This document shows positions 24,719 through 36,806 of a stretch of DNA of 64,000 nucleotides, in pieces; positions within the stretch are counted from its first letter, which is position 1; each line of letters opens with the position of its first letter. The notes beneath the pieces are model-generated. The model was not told the origin of the DNA. It saw only the letters and a list, made by a program, of their open reading frames with translations, and ran no database searches. The translations under genes were made by a program, and so were the position numbers. Source of the DNA: Hyperoplus lanceolatus. Its lineage: Eukaryota > Chordata > Actinopteri > Uranoscopiformes > Ammodytidae. The stretch lies in contig JAMBYZ020000028.1 of NCBI GenBank assembly GCA_026929865.2, positions 36,497-100,496 of the forward strand. The letters run 5' to 3'.

Positions 24719-25709
24719 AAATTAGATATGATTTTGGGTTCAATAAAAAAAAAAACGCCCTGTTATTCCAGAGTCATTCCACTCCGGGGTCATAGTTCAC
24801 AACCCCATGAGGTCCCCCAAGAAGTTTCAGGACATTCTGATGTGTAGTTTCAAAATAAAAGCCCACTAGATATTGAAAATATGAGAGAAATTAGATATGA
24901 TTTTGGATTCAATTTTTAAAAAAACGCCCTGTTATTCCAGAGTCATTCCAGTCCAGCGTCATAGTCCACGACCCCGAGGCCACCCAAACAGTTTCAGGAC
25001 ATTCTGATGTGTAGTTTCAGAATAAAAGCCCACTAGATATTGAAAATATGAGAGAAATTAGATATGATTTTGGATTCAATTAAAAAAAAAAACGCCCTGT
25101 TATTCCAGAGTCATTCCACTCCAGGGTCATAGTTCACAACCCCATGAGGTCACCCAAGAAGTTTCAGGACATTCTGATGTGTAGTTTCAAAATAAAAGCC
25201 CACTAGATATTGAAATATGAGAGAAATTAGATATGATTTTGGATTCAATTAAAAAAAAACGCCCTCTTATTCCAGAGTCATTCCACTCCAGGGTCATAGT
25301 TCACAACCCCATGAGGTCCCCCCAAGAACTTTCAGGACTTTCTGATGTGTAGTTTCAAAATAAAAGCCCACTAGATATTGAAAATATGAGAGAAATTAGA
25401 TATGATTTTGGATTCAATTTTTTAAAAAACGCCCTGTTATTCCAGAGTCTTTAAACTCCAGGGTCATAGTTCACGACCCCATGAGGTCACCCAAGAAGTT
25501 TCAGGACATTCTGATGTGTAGTTTCAAAATAAGAGCCCATTAGATGATTGAAAACATGGAGAGAAATTAGATATGATTTTGGATTCAATTTTAAAAAAAC
25601 GCCCTGTTATTCCAGAGTCATTCCACTGCAGGGTCAATTCTAACCCCTGTCAACAACAAGTCAAGTGGAATTTTGTCATACTAGAAGATCAGAATGTCCT
25701 GACCTTGGG

Positions 25710-25970
25710 GTGACCTCATGGGGTTGTGAACTTTGACCCTGGAGTTGGGTGACTCTGGAATAACAGCGGTTTTTTTTTGAATTGAAAAAATCATATCTAA
25801 TTTCTCTCATATTTTCAAATTAGATGTGATTTTGGATTCAATCAAAAACGTCCTGTTATTCCAGTGTCGTTCCCTCGGGGTAGTGCACACCATGGAGGGA
25901 TTTCTGGAATAACAGGGCGTTTTTATTTGATCCGAAGATCATATCTAATTTGTCTCATATTTTCAAAATT
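25710..25970 (-). repeat. Reversed block 21 (mosaic)
   Basis: Two reversed pieces (25710-25817 and about 25895-25970) flank a short forward piece containing TTAGATGTGATTTTGG and CGTCCTGTTATTCCAG. The lead-in F5 is also damaged. Confidence 0.72.
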
Positions 25971-26002
25971 AGATATGATTTTGGATTCAATTTAAAAAAA
26001 AA

Positions 26003-26172
26003 CGCCCTGTTATTCCAGAGTCATTCCACTCCAGGGTCATAGTTCACAACCCCATGAGGTCCCCCAAGAAGTTTCAGGACATTCTGATGTGTAGTTTCAA
26101 AATAAAAGCCCACTAGATATTGAAAATATGAGAGAAATTAGATATGATTTTGGATTCAATTTTTTAAAAAAA
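26003..26172 (+). repeat. Type F2 monomer (reference copy)
   Basis: Diagnostic words are CACAACCCC, GAGGTCCCCCAAGAAG and TAGTTTCAAAATAAAAG. The three differences from F1 travel together, so F2 is a true subfamily rather than noise. The A in TCAAAAT breaks the small hairpin seen in F1. An F2 copy is usually the first or second forward monomer after a reversed block. A sub-variant reads AAGAACTTTC. Confidence 0.85.
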
Positions 26173-26947
26173 CGCCCTGTTATTCCAGAGTCATTCCACT
26201 CCAGCGTCATAGTCCACGACCCCTCGAGGCCACACAAAAAGTTTCAGGACATTCTGATGTGTAGTTTCAGAATAAAAGCCCACTAGATATTGAAAATATG
26301 AGAGAAATTAGATATGATTTTGGATTCAATTTAAAAAAAAAACGCCCTGTTATTCCAGAGTCATTCCACTCCAGGGTCATAGTTCACAACCCCATGAGGT
26401 CACCCAAGAAGTTTCAGGACATTCTGATGTGTAGTTTCAAAATAAAAGCCCACTAGATATTGAAATATGAGAGAAATTAGATATGATTTTGGATTCAATT
26501 AAAAAAAAACGCCCTCTTATTCCAGAGTCATTCCACTCCAGGGTCATAGTTCACAACCCCATGAGGTCCCCCAAGAACTTTCAGGACTTTCTGATGTGTA
26601 GTTTCAAAATAAAAGCCCACTAGATATTGAAAATATGAGAGAAATTAGATATGATTTTGGATTCAATTTTTTAAAAAACGCCCTGTTATTCCAGAGTCTT
26701 TAAACTCCAGGGTCATAGTTCACGACCCCATGAGGTCACCCAAGAAGTTTCAGGACATTCTGATGTGTAGTTTCAAAATAAAAGCCCACTAGATATTGAA
26801 AATATGAGAGAAATTAGATATGATTTTGGATTCAATTTTAAAAAAAAACGCCCTGTTATTCCAGAGTCATTCCACTGCAGGGTCATAATTCACAACCCCA
26901 TGAGGTCACACAAGAAGATTCAGGACATTCTGATGTGTACTTTCAGG

Positions 26948-27228
26948 GTGACCTCATGGGGTGACCTCATGGGGTTGTGAACTTTGACCCTGGAGTTGAA
27001 TGACTCTGGAAAAACAGGGTTTTTTAAATTGAATCCAAAATCATATCTAATTTCTCTCATATTTTCAATAAACAAGTGGGCTTTATTCTGAAACTACACA
27101 TCAGAATATCCTGAAACTTTGTGTGTGCCTCAGGGGTCGTGAATATGAACCTGGAGTGGAATTTTCTGGAATAACAGGGCGTTTTTTAATTGAATGAAAT
27201 CATATCTAAATTTTTCTCATATTTTCAA
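26948..27228 (-). repeat. Reversed block 22
   Basis: Near full length with a beta junction. This is the clean counterpart of mosaic block 21 in the 1.25-kb duplication. Confidence 0.88.
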
Positions 27229-27701
27229 AATTAGATATGATTTTGGATTCAATTTTAAAAAAAACTCCCTGTTATTCCAGAGTCATTCCACTCCAGGGTC
27301 ATAGTTCACGACCCTATGAGGCCACACAAAAAGTTTCAGGACATTCTGATGTGTAGTTTCAGAATAAAAGCCCACTAGATATTGAAAATATGAGAGAAAT
27401 TAGATATGATTTTGGATTCAATTTTTAAAAAAATGCCCTGTTATTCCAGAGTCATTCCACTCCAGGGTCATAGTTCACGACCCCATGAAGCCACACAAAA
27501 AGTTTCAGGATATTCTGATGTGTACTTTCAAAATAAAAGCCCACTTGATATTGAAAATATCAGAGAAATTAGATATGATTTTGGATTCAATTTTTAAAAA
27601 AACACCCTGTTATTCCAGAGTCCTTCCACTGCAGGGTCATAATTCACAACCCCATGAGGTCACACAAGAAGATTCAGGACATTCTGATGTGTACTTTCAC
27701 A

Positions 27702-27987
27702 GTGACCTCATGGGGTGACCTCATGGGGTTTATGAACTTTGACCCTGGAGTTGAATGACTCTGGAATAACAGGGCGAGGGGGTTTTTAAAATGAATCCAA
27801 AATCATATCTAATTTCTCTCATTTTCAATATCAAGTGGGCTTTTATTCTGAAACTACCACATCAGAATGTCCTGAAACTTGTGGGTCATGGGGTCGTGAA
27901 CTATACCCCTGAGGTGGAATTTTCTGGAATAACAGGGCGTTTTTTTAATTGAATCGAAATCATATCTAATTTGTCTCATATTTTCAA
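27702..27987 (-). repeat. Reversed block 23
   Basis: The left edge reads CACAGTGACC and the first segment GGGGTTTATGAAC. A GGGCGAGGGGG insertion precedes the T tract. Confidence 0.85.
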
Positions 27988-29475
27988 AATTAGATATGAT
28001 TTTGGATTCAATTAAAAAAAAAACGCCCTGTTATTCCAGAGTCATTCCACTCCAGGGTCATAGTTCACAACCCCATGAGGTCCCCCAAGAAGTTTCAGGA
28101 CATTCTGATGTGTGGTTTCAAAATAAAAGCCCACTAGATATTGAAAATATGAGAGAAATTAGATATGATTTTGGATTCAATTTTTAAAAAAAACGCCCTG
28201 TTATTCCAGAGTCATTCCACTCCAGTGTCATAGTCCATGACCCCTCGAGGCCACACAAAAAGTTTCAGGACATTCTGATGTGTAGTTTCAGAATAAAAGC
28301 CCACTAGATATTGAAAATATGAGAGAAATTACATATGATTTTGGATTACATTTTTAAAAAAACGCCCTGTTATTCCAGAGTCATTCCACTCCAGGGTCAT
28401 AGTTCACGACCCCATGAGGCCACACAAACAGTTTCAGGACATTCTGATGTGTAGTTTCAGAATAAAAGCCCACTAGATATTGAAAATATGAGAGAAATTA
28501 GATATGATTTTGGATTCAATTTAAAAAAAAACGCCCTGTTATTCCAGAGTCATTCCACTCCAGGGTCATAGTTCACAACCCCATGAGGTCACCCAAGAAG
28601 TTTCAGGACATTCTGATGTGTAGTTTCAAAATAAAAGCCCACTAGATATTGAAAATATGAGAGAAATTAGATATGATTTTGGATTCAATTAAAAAAAAAA
28701 CGCCCTGTTATTCCAGAGTCTTTCCACTCCAGGGTCATAGTTCACAACCCCATGAGGTCCCCCAAGAACTTTCAGGACATTCTGATGTGTAGTTTCAAAA
28801 TAAAAGCCCACTAGATATTGAAAATATGAGAGAAATTACATAAGATTTCGGATTAAATTTTTAAAAAAACGCCCTGTTATTCCAGAGTCATTCCACTCCA
28901 GGGTCATAGTTCACGACCCCATGAGGCCACACAAACAGTTTCAGGACATTCTGATATGTAGTTTCAAAATAAAAGCCCACTAGATATTGAAAATATGAGA
29001 GAAATTAGATAAGATTTTGGATTCAATTTAAAAAAAAACGCCCTCTTATTCCAGAGTCATTCCACTCCAGGGTCATAGTTCACAACCCCATGAGGTCCCC
29101 CAAGAACTTTCAGGACATTCTGATGTGTAGTTTCAAAATAAAAGCCCACTAGATATTGAAAATATGAGAGAAATTACATATGATTTCGGATTACATTTTT
29201 AAAAAAACGCCCTGTTATTCCAGAGTCATTCCACTCCAGGGTCATAGTTCACGACCCCATGAGGCCACAAAAACAGTTTCAGGACATTCTGATGTGTAGT
29301 TTCAAAATAAAAGCCCACTTGATATTGAAAATATCAGAGAAATTCGATATGATTTTGGATTCAATTTTTAAAAAAACAGCCTGTTATTCCAGAGTCATTC
29401 CACTGCAGGGTCATAATTCACAACCCCATGAGGTCACACAAGAAGATTCAGGACATTCTGATGTGTACTGTCAGG

Positions 29476-29755
29476 GTGACCTCATGGGGTGACCTCATGG
29501 GGTTGTGAACTTTGACCCTGGAGTTGAATCACTGTGGAATAACAGGTGGGTTTTTTAAATTGGAATCAAAATCCTATCTAATTCTCTGATATTTTCAATA
29601 TCAAGGGTCTTATTCGACAACACACATGAATGTCCTGAAAGTTGTGTGTGGCCCCTTGGGGTCGTGAACTAGGACCCTGGAGTGGAATTTTCTGGAATAA
29701 CAGGGCGTTTTTTTATTTGAATCGAAATCATATCTAATTTGTCTCATATTTTCAA
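29476..29755 (-). repeat. Reversed block 24
   Basis: Has small deletions in the middle (CAATATCAAGGGTC) and GGCCCCTTGGGG in the second segment, as in blocks 25, 27 and 28. Confidence 0.86.
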
Positions 29756-29960
29756 AATTAGATATGATTTTGGATTCAATTAAAAAAAAAACGCCCTGTT
29801 ATTCCAGAGTCATTCCACTCCAGGGTCATAGTTCACAACCCCATGAGGTCCCCCAAGAAGTTTCAGGACATTCTGATGTGTAGTTTCAAAATAAAAGCCC
29901 ACTAGATATTGAAAATATGAGAGAAATTAGATATGATTTTGGATTCAATTTTTAAAAAAA

Positions 29961-30129
29961 CGCCCTGTTATTCCAGAGTCATTCCACTCCAGCGTCATAG
30001 TCCACGACCCCTCGAGGCCACACAAAAAGTTTCAGGACATTCTGATGTGTAGTTTCAAAATTAAAGCGCACTAGATATTGAAAATATGAGAGAAATTACA
30101 TATGATTTTGGATTCAATTTTTAAAAAAA
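29961..30129 (+). repeat. Type F6 monomer with CTCGAG (reference copy)
   Basis: Diagnostic words are CAGCGTCATAGTCCACGACC, CCCTCGAGGCC, AAAATTAAAGCGCACTAG and ATTACATATG. It is the most CpG-rich type. The CTCGAG word occurs at 674, 26223, 28244, 30011, 33558, 33727, 35340, 39521, 46176, 47752, 48598, 51823, 52165, 53777, 54453, 54792 and 60781. Decayed relatives lie near 24955 (deletion) and 44405 (CTCAAG). Confidence 0.85.
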
Positions 30130-30397
30130 CGCCCTGTTATTCCTGAGTCATTCCACTCCAGGGTCATAGTTCACGACCCCATGAGGCCACACAAACAGTT
30201 TCAGGACATTCTGATGTGTAGTTTCAAAATAAAAGCCCACTTGATATTGAAAATATCAGAGAAATTCGATATGATTTTGGATTCAATTTTTAAAAAAACA
30301 GCCTGTTATCCCAGAGTCATTCCACTGCAGGGTCATAATTCACAACCCCATGAGGTCACACAAGAAGATTCAGGACATTCTGATGTGTACTTTCAGG

Positions 30398-30692
30398 GTG
30401 ACCTCATGGGGTGACCTCATGGGGTTGTGAACTTTGACCCTGGAGTTGAATCACTCTGGAATAACAGGGCGTTTTTTTTTAAATGGAATCCAAAATCATA
30501 TCTAATTTCTCTCATATTTTCAATATCAAGTGGGCTTTTATTATGAAACTACACATCAGAAGGTCCTGAAACTTTGTGTGTGGCCCCTTGGGGTCGTGAA
30601 CTATGACCCTGGAGTGGAATTTTTCTGGAATAACAGGGCGTTTTTTTTTTAATTGAATCCGAAATCATATCTAATTTGTCTCATATTTTCAA
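30398..30692 (-). repeat. Reversed block 25
   Basis: Right junction ATTATATATGATTTTGG (call it gamma), shared with blocks 26, 28, 37 and 38. Contains GGCCCCTTGGGG. Confidence 0.9.
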
Positions 30693-32179
30693 AATTATAT
30701 ATGATTTTGGATTCAATAAAAAAAAAAACGCCCTGTTATTCCAGAGTCATTCCACTCCAGGGTCATAGTTCACGACCCCATGAGGCCACACACAAAGTTT
30801 CAGGACATGCTGATGTGTAGTTTCAGAATAAAAGCCCACTAGATATTGAAAATATGAGAAAAATTAGATATGATTTTGGATTCAATTTAAAAAAAAACGT
30901 CCTGTTATTCCAGAGTCATTCCACTCCAGGGTCATAGTTCACGACCCCATGAGGCCACACAAACAGTTTCAGGACATTCTGATGTGTAGTTTCAGAATAA
31001 AAGCCCACTAGATATTGAAAATATGAGAGAAATTAGATATGATTTTGGATTCAATTTAAAAAAAAACGCCCTGTTATTCCAGAGTCATTCCACTCCAGGG
31101 TCATAGTTCACGACCCCATGTAGCCACACAAAAAGTTTCAGGATATTCTGATGTGTACTTTCAAAATAAAAGCCCACTTGATATTGAAAATATCAGAGAA
31201 ATTAGATATGATTTTGGATTCAATTTTTAAAAAAACAGCCTGTTATTCCAGAGTCATTCCACTGCAGGGTCATAGTTCACAACCCCATGAGGTCACCCAA
31301 GAAGTTTCAGGACATTCTGATGTGTAGTTTCAAAATAAAAGCCCACTAGATATTGAAAATATGAGAGAAATTAGATATGATTTTGGATTCAATTTTTAAA
31401 AAAACGCCCTGTTATTCCAGAGTCATTCCAATCCAGAGTCATAGTTCACGACCCCATGAGGCCACACAAAAAGTTTCAGGACATTCTGATGTGTAGTTTC
31501 AGAATAAAAGCCCACTAGATATTGAAAATATGAGAGAAATTAGATATGATTTTGGATTAAATTTTTAAAAAAACGCCCTGTTATTCCAGAGTCATTCCAC
31601 TCCAGGGTCATAGTTCACGACCCCATGAAGCCACACAAAAAGTTTCAGGATATTCTGATGTGTACTTTCAAAATAAAAGCCCACTTGATATTGAAAATAT
31701 CAGAGAAATTAGATATGATTTTGGATTCAATTTTTAAAAAAACGCCCTGTTATTCCAGAGTCATTCCACTCCAGGGTCATAGTTCACGACCCCATGAGGC
31801 CACACAAACAGTTTCAGGACATTGTGATGTGTAGTTTCAGAATAAAAGCCCACTAGATATTGAAAATATGAGAGAAATTAGATATGATTTTGGATTCAAT
31901 TTTTTAAAAAACGCCCTGTTATTCCAGAGTCATTCCACTCCAGGGTCATAGTTCACGACCCCATGAGGTCACCCAAGAAGTTTCAGGACATTCTGATGTG
32001 TAGTTTCAAAATAAAAGCCCACTAGATATTGAAAATATGAGAGAAATTAGATATGATTTTGGATTCAATTTAAAAAAAAACGCCCTGTTATTCCAGAGTC
32101 ATTCCACTGCAGGGTCATAATTCACAACCCCATGAGGTCACAAAAGAAGATTCAGGACATTCCGATGTGTACTTTCAGG

Positions 32180-32458
32180 GTGACCTCATGGGGTGACCTC
32201 ATGGGGTTGTGAACTTTGACCCTGGAGTTGAATGACTCTGGAATAACAGGGCGTTTTTTAAATTGAACCAAAATCATATCTAATTTTCTCATATTTTCAA
32301 TATCTAGTGGGCTTTATTCTGAAACTACACATCAGAATGCCTGAAATTTGTGTGGCCTCATGGGGTCGTGAACATGACCCTGGAGTGGAATTTTCTGGAA
32401 TAACAGGGCGTTTTTTTAATTGAATCCGAAATCATATCTAATTTGTCTCATATTTTCA
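32180..32458 (-). repeat. Reversed block 26
   Basis: Preceded by an F5 copy with private ACAAAAGAAG and ACATTCCGATG. Gamma junction. Paralogue of block 37 at 17.82 kb. Confidence 0.88.
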
Positions 32459-34791
32459 AAATTATATATGATTTTGGATTCAATAAAAAAAAAACGCCCT
32501 GTTATTCCAGAGTCATTCCACTCCAGGGTCATAGTTCACAACCCCATGAGGCCACACACAAAGTTTCAGGACATGCTGATGTGTAGTTTCAGAATAAAAG
32601 CCCACTAGATATTGAAAATATGAGAAAAATTAGATATGATTTTGGATTCAATTAAAAAAAAAACGTCCTGTTATTCCAGAGTCATTCCACTCCAGGGTCA
32701 TAGTTCACGACCCCATGAGGCCACACAAACAGTTTCAGGACATTCTGATGTGTAGTTTCAGAATAAAAGCCCACTAGATATTGAAAATATGAGAGAAATT
32801 AGATATGATTTTGGATTCAATTTAAAAAAAAACGCCCTGTTATTCCAGAGTCATTCCACTCCAGGGTCATAGTTCACAACCCCATGAGGTCACCCAAGAA
32901 GTTTCAGGACATTCTGATGTGTAGTTTCAAAATAAAAGCCCACTAGATATTGAAAATATGAGAGAAATTAGATATGATTTTGGATTCAATTTTTAAAAAA
33001 ACGCCCTGTTATTCCAGAGTCATTCCAATCCAGGGTCATAGTTCACGACCCCGTGAGGCCACACAAAAAGTTTCAGGATATTCTGATGTGTAGTTTCAAA
33101 ATAACAGCCCACTAGATATTGAAAATATGAGAGAAATTAGATATGATTTTGGATTCAATTTTTAAAAAAACGCCCTGTTATTCCAGAGTCATTCCACTCC
33201 AGGATCATAGTTCACGACCCCATGTAGCCACACAAAAAGTTTCAGGATATTCTGATGTGTAGTTTCAGAATAAAAGCCCACTAGATATTGAAAATATGAG
33301 AGAAATTAGATATGATTTTGGATTCAATTTTAAAAAAACACCCTGTTATTCCAGAGTCATTCCACTCCAGGGTCATAGTTCACAACCCCATGAGGTCCCC
33401 CAAGAAGTTTCAGGACATTCTGATGTGTAGTTTCAAAATAAAAGCCCACTAGATATTGAAAATATGAGAGAAATTAGATATGATTTTGGATTCAATTTTT
33501 AAAAAAACGCCCTGTTATTCCAGAGTCATTCCACTCCAGTGTCATAGTCCATGACCCCTCGAGGCCACACAAAAAGTTTCAGGACATTCTGATGTGTAGT
33601 TTCAGAATAAAAGCCCACTAGATATTGAAAATATGAGAGAAATTAGATATGATTTTGGATTCAATTAAAAAAAAAACGCCCTGTTATTCCAGAGTCATTC
33701 CACTCCAGTGTCATAGTCCATGACCCCTCGAGGCCACACAAAAAGTTTCAGGACATTCTGATGTGTAGTTTCAGAATAAAAGCCCACTAGATATTGAAAA
33801 TATGAGAGAAATTACATATGATTTTGGATTACATTTTTAAAAAAAACGCCCTGTTATTCCAGAGTCATTCCACTCCAGGGTCATAGTTCACGACCCCATG
33901 AGGCCACACAAACAGTTTCAGGACATTCTGATGTGTAGTTTCAGAATAAAAGCCCACTAGATATTGAAAATATGAGAGAAATTAGATATGATTTTGGATT
34001 CAATTTAAAAAAAAACGCCCTGTTATTCCAGAGTCATTCCACTCCAGGGTCATAGTTCACGACCCCATGAGGTCCCCCAAGAAGTTTCAGGACATTCTGA
34101 TGTGTAGTTTCAAAATAAAAGCCCACTAGATATTGAAAATATGAGAGAAATTAGATATGATTTTGGATTCAATTTTTAAAAAAAACGCCCTGTTATTCCA
34201 GAGTCATTCCACTCCAGGGTCATAGTTCACAACCCCATGAGGTCCCCCAAGAAGTTTCAGGACATTCTGATGTGTAGTTTCAAAATAAAAGCCCACTAGA
34301 TATTGAAAATATGAGAGAAATTAGATATGATTTTGGATTCAATTTTTAAAAAAACGCCCTGTTATTCCAGAGTCATTCCACTCCAGGGTCATAGTTCACG
34401 ACCCCATGAGGCCACACAAAAAGTTTCAGGACATTCTGATGTGTAGTTTCAAAATAAAAGCCCACTAGATATTGAAAATATGAGAGAAATTACATATGAT
34501 TTCGGATTAAATTTTAAAAAAAACGCCCTGTTATTCCAGAGTCATTCCACTCCAGGGTCATAGTTCACGACCCCATGAGGCCACACAAACAGTTTCAGGA
34601 CATTCTGATGTGTAGTTTCAAAATAAAAGCCCACTTGATATTGAAAATATCAGAGAAATTCGATATGATTTTGGATTCAATTTTTAAAAAAACAGCCTGT
34701 TATTCCAGAGTCATTCCACTGCAGGGTCATAATTCACAACCCCATGAGGTCACACAAGAAGATTCAGGACATTCTGATGTGTACTTTCAGG

Positions 34792-35084
34792 GTGACCTCA
34801 TGGGGTGACCTCATGGGGTTGTGAACTTTGACCCTGGAGTTGAATCACTCTGGAATAACAGGGCGTTTTTTTTAAATGGAATCCAAAATCATATCTAATT
34901 TCTCTCATATTTTCAATATCAAGTGGGCTTTTATTATGAAACTACACATCAGAAGGTCCTGAAACTTTGTGTGTGGCCCCTTGGGGTCGTGAACTAGGAC
35001 CCTGGAGTGGAATTTTTCTGGAATAACAGGGCGTTTTTTTTTAATTGAATCCGAAATCATATCTAATTTGTCTCATATTTTCAA
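34792..35084 (-). repeat. Reversed block 27
   Basis: Paralogue of block 24. Contains GGCCCCTTGGGG and a beta junction. Confidence 0.9.
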
Positions 35085-35726
35085 AATTAGATATGATTTT
35101 GGATTCAATTAAAAAAAAAACGCCCTGTTATTCCAGAGTCATTCCACTCCAGGGTCATAGTTCACAACCCCATGAGGTCCCCCAAGAAGTTTCAGGACAT
35201 TCTGATGTGTAGTTTCAAAATAAAAGCCCACTAGATATTGAAAATATGAGAGAAATTAGATATGATTTTGGATTCAATTTTTAAAAAAACGCCCTGTTAT
35301 TCCAGAGTCATTCCACTCCAGCGTCATAGTCCACGACCCCTCGAGGCCACACAAAAAGTTTCAGGACATTCTGATGTGTAGTTTCAAAATTAAAGCGCAC
35401 TAGATATTGAAAATATGAGAGAAATTACATATGATTTTGGATTAAATTTTTAAAAAAACGCCCTGTTATTCCTGAGTCATTCCACTCCAGGGTCATAGTT
35501 CACGACCCCATGAGGCCACACAAACAGTTTCAGGACATTCTGATGTGTAGTTTCAAAATAAAAGCCCACTTGATATTGAAAATATCAGAGAAATTCGATA
35601 TGATTTTGGATTCAATTTTTAAAAAAACAGCCTGTTATTCCAGAGTCATTCCACTGCAGGGTCATAATTCACAACCCCATGAGGTCACACAAGAAGATTC
35701 AGGACATTCTGATGTGTACTTTCAGG

Positions 35727-36018
35727 GTGACCTCATGGGGTGACCTCATGGGGTTGTGAACTTTGACCCTGGAGTTGAATCACTCTGGAATAACAGGGCG
35801 TTTTTTTTAAATGGAATCCAAAATCATATCTAATTTCTCTCATATTTTCAATATCAAGTGGGCTTTTATTATGAAACTACACATCAGAAGGTCCTGAAAC
35901 TTTGTGTGTGGCCCCTTGGGGTCGTGAACTATGACCCTGGAGTGGAATTTTTCTGGAATAACAGGGCGTTTTTTTTAATTGAATCCGAAATCATATCTAA
36001 TTTGTCTCATATTTTCAA
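35727..36018 (-). repeat. Reversed block 28
   Basis: Paralogue of block 25 at 5329 bp, with a gamma junction. Confidence 0.9.
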
Positions 36019-36491
36019 AATTATATATGATTTTGGATTCAATAAAAAAAAAAACGCCCTGTTATTCCAGAGTCATTCCACTCCAGGGTCATAGTTCACG
36101 ACCCCATGAGGCCACACACAAAGTTTCAGGACATGCTGATGTGTAGTTTCATAATAAAAGCCCACTAGATATTGAAAATATGAGAGAAATTAGATATGAT
36201 TTTGGATTCAATTTAAAAAAAAACGCCCTGTTATTCCAGAGTCATTCCACTCCAGGGTCATAGTTCACGACCCCATGTAGCCACACAAAAAGTTTCAGGA
36301 TATTCTGATGTGTACTTTCAAAATAAAAGCCCACTTGATATTGAAAATATCAGAGAAATTAGATATGATTTTGGATTCAATTTTTAAAAAAACAGCCTGT
36401 TATTCCAGAGTCATTCCACTGCAGGGTCATAATTCACAACCCCATGAGGTCACACAAGAAGATTCAGGACATTCTGATGTGTACTTTCAGG

Positions 36492-36806
36492 GTGACCTCA
36501 TGGGGTGACCTCATGGGGTTGTGAACTTTGACCCTGGAGTTTGAATCACTCTGGAATAAACAGGGCGTTTTTTAAATTGAATCCAAAAATCATCTAATTC
36601 TACTCTCATATTTTCAATATCAAGTGGGGTTTTGAAAATATTCTGAAACTACACATCATTTGGATCAATTGAAAAAAAACTGTTATTCCAGTCATTCCAT
36701 CCGGGGTCATAGTTCATGACCCCATGGAGTGCCACAGGAATTTTCAGGACATTCTGATGTGTAGTTTCAGAATCCAAAATCCCATCTAGATTTGTCTCAT
36801 ATTTTG
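36492..36806 (-). repeat. Reversed block 29 (mosaic)
   Basis: A reversed piece to about 36660 is followed by a forward piece 36661-36770 (TGTTATTCCAGTCATTCC, GACATTCTGATGTG). A second, short reversed piece follows at about 36772-36806. Confidence 0.7.

Larger units (their letters stand above)
22251..27999 (+). repeat. Domain III: clean monomers with a 1.25-kb tandem duplication
   Basis: Block-free F1/F2 monomers run from about 22.25 to 24.43 kb. Two related units of about 1.25 kb follow, sharing the private words GCCCTCTTATTCC, GAGTCTTTAAACTCC and ATTGAAATATGAG. One unit ends in a mosaic block and the other in a clean block. Confidence 0.75.
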
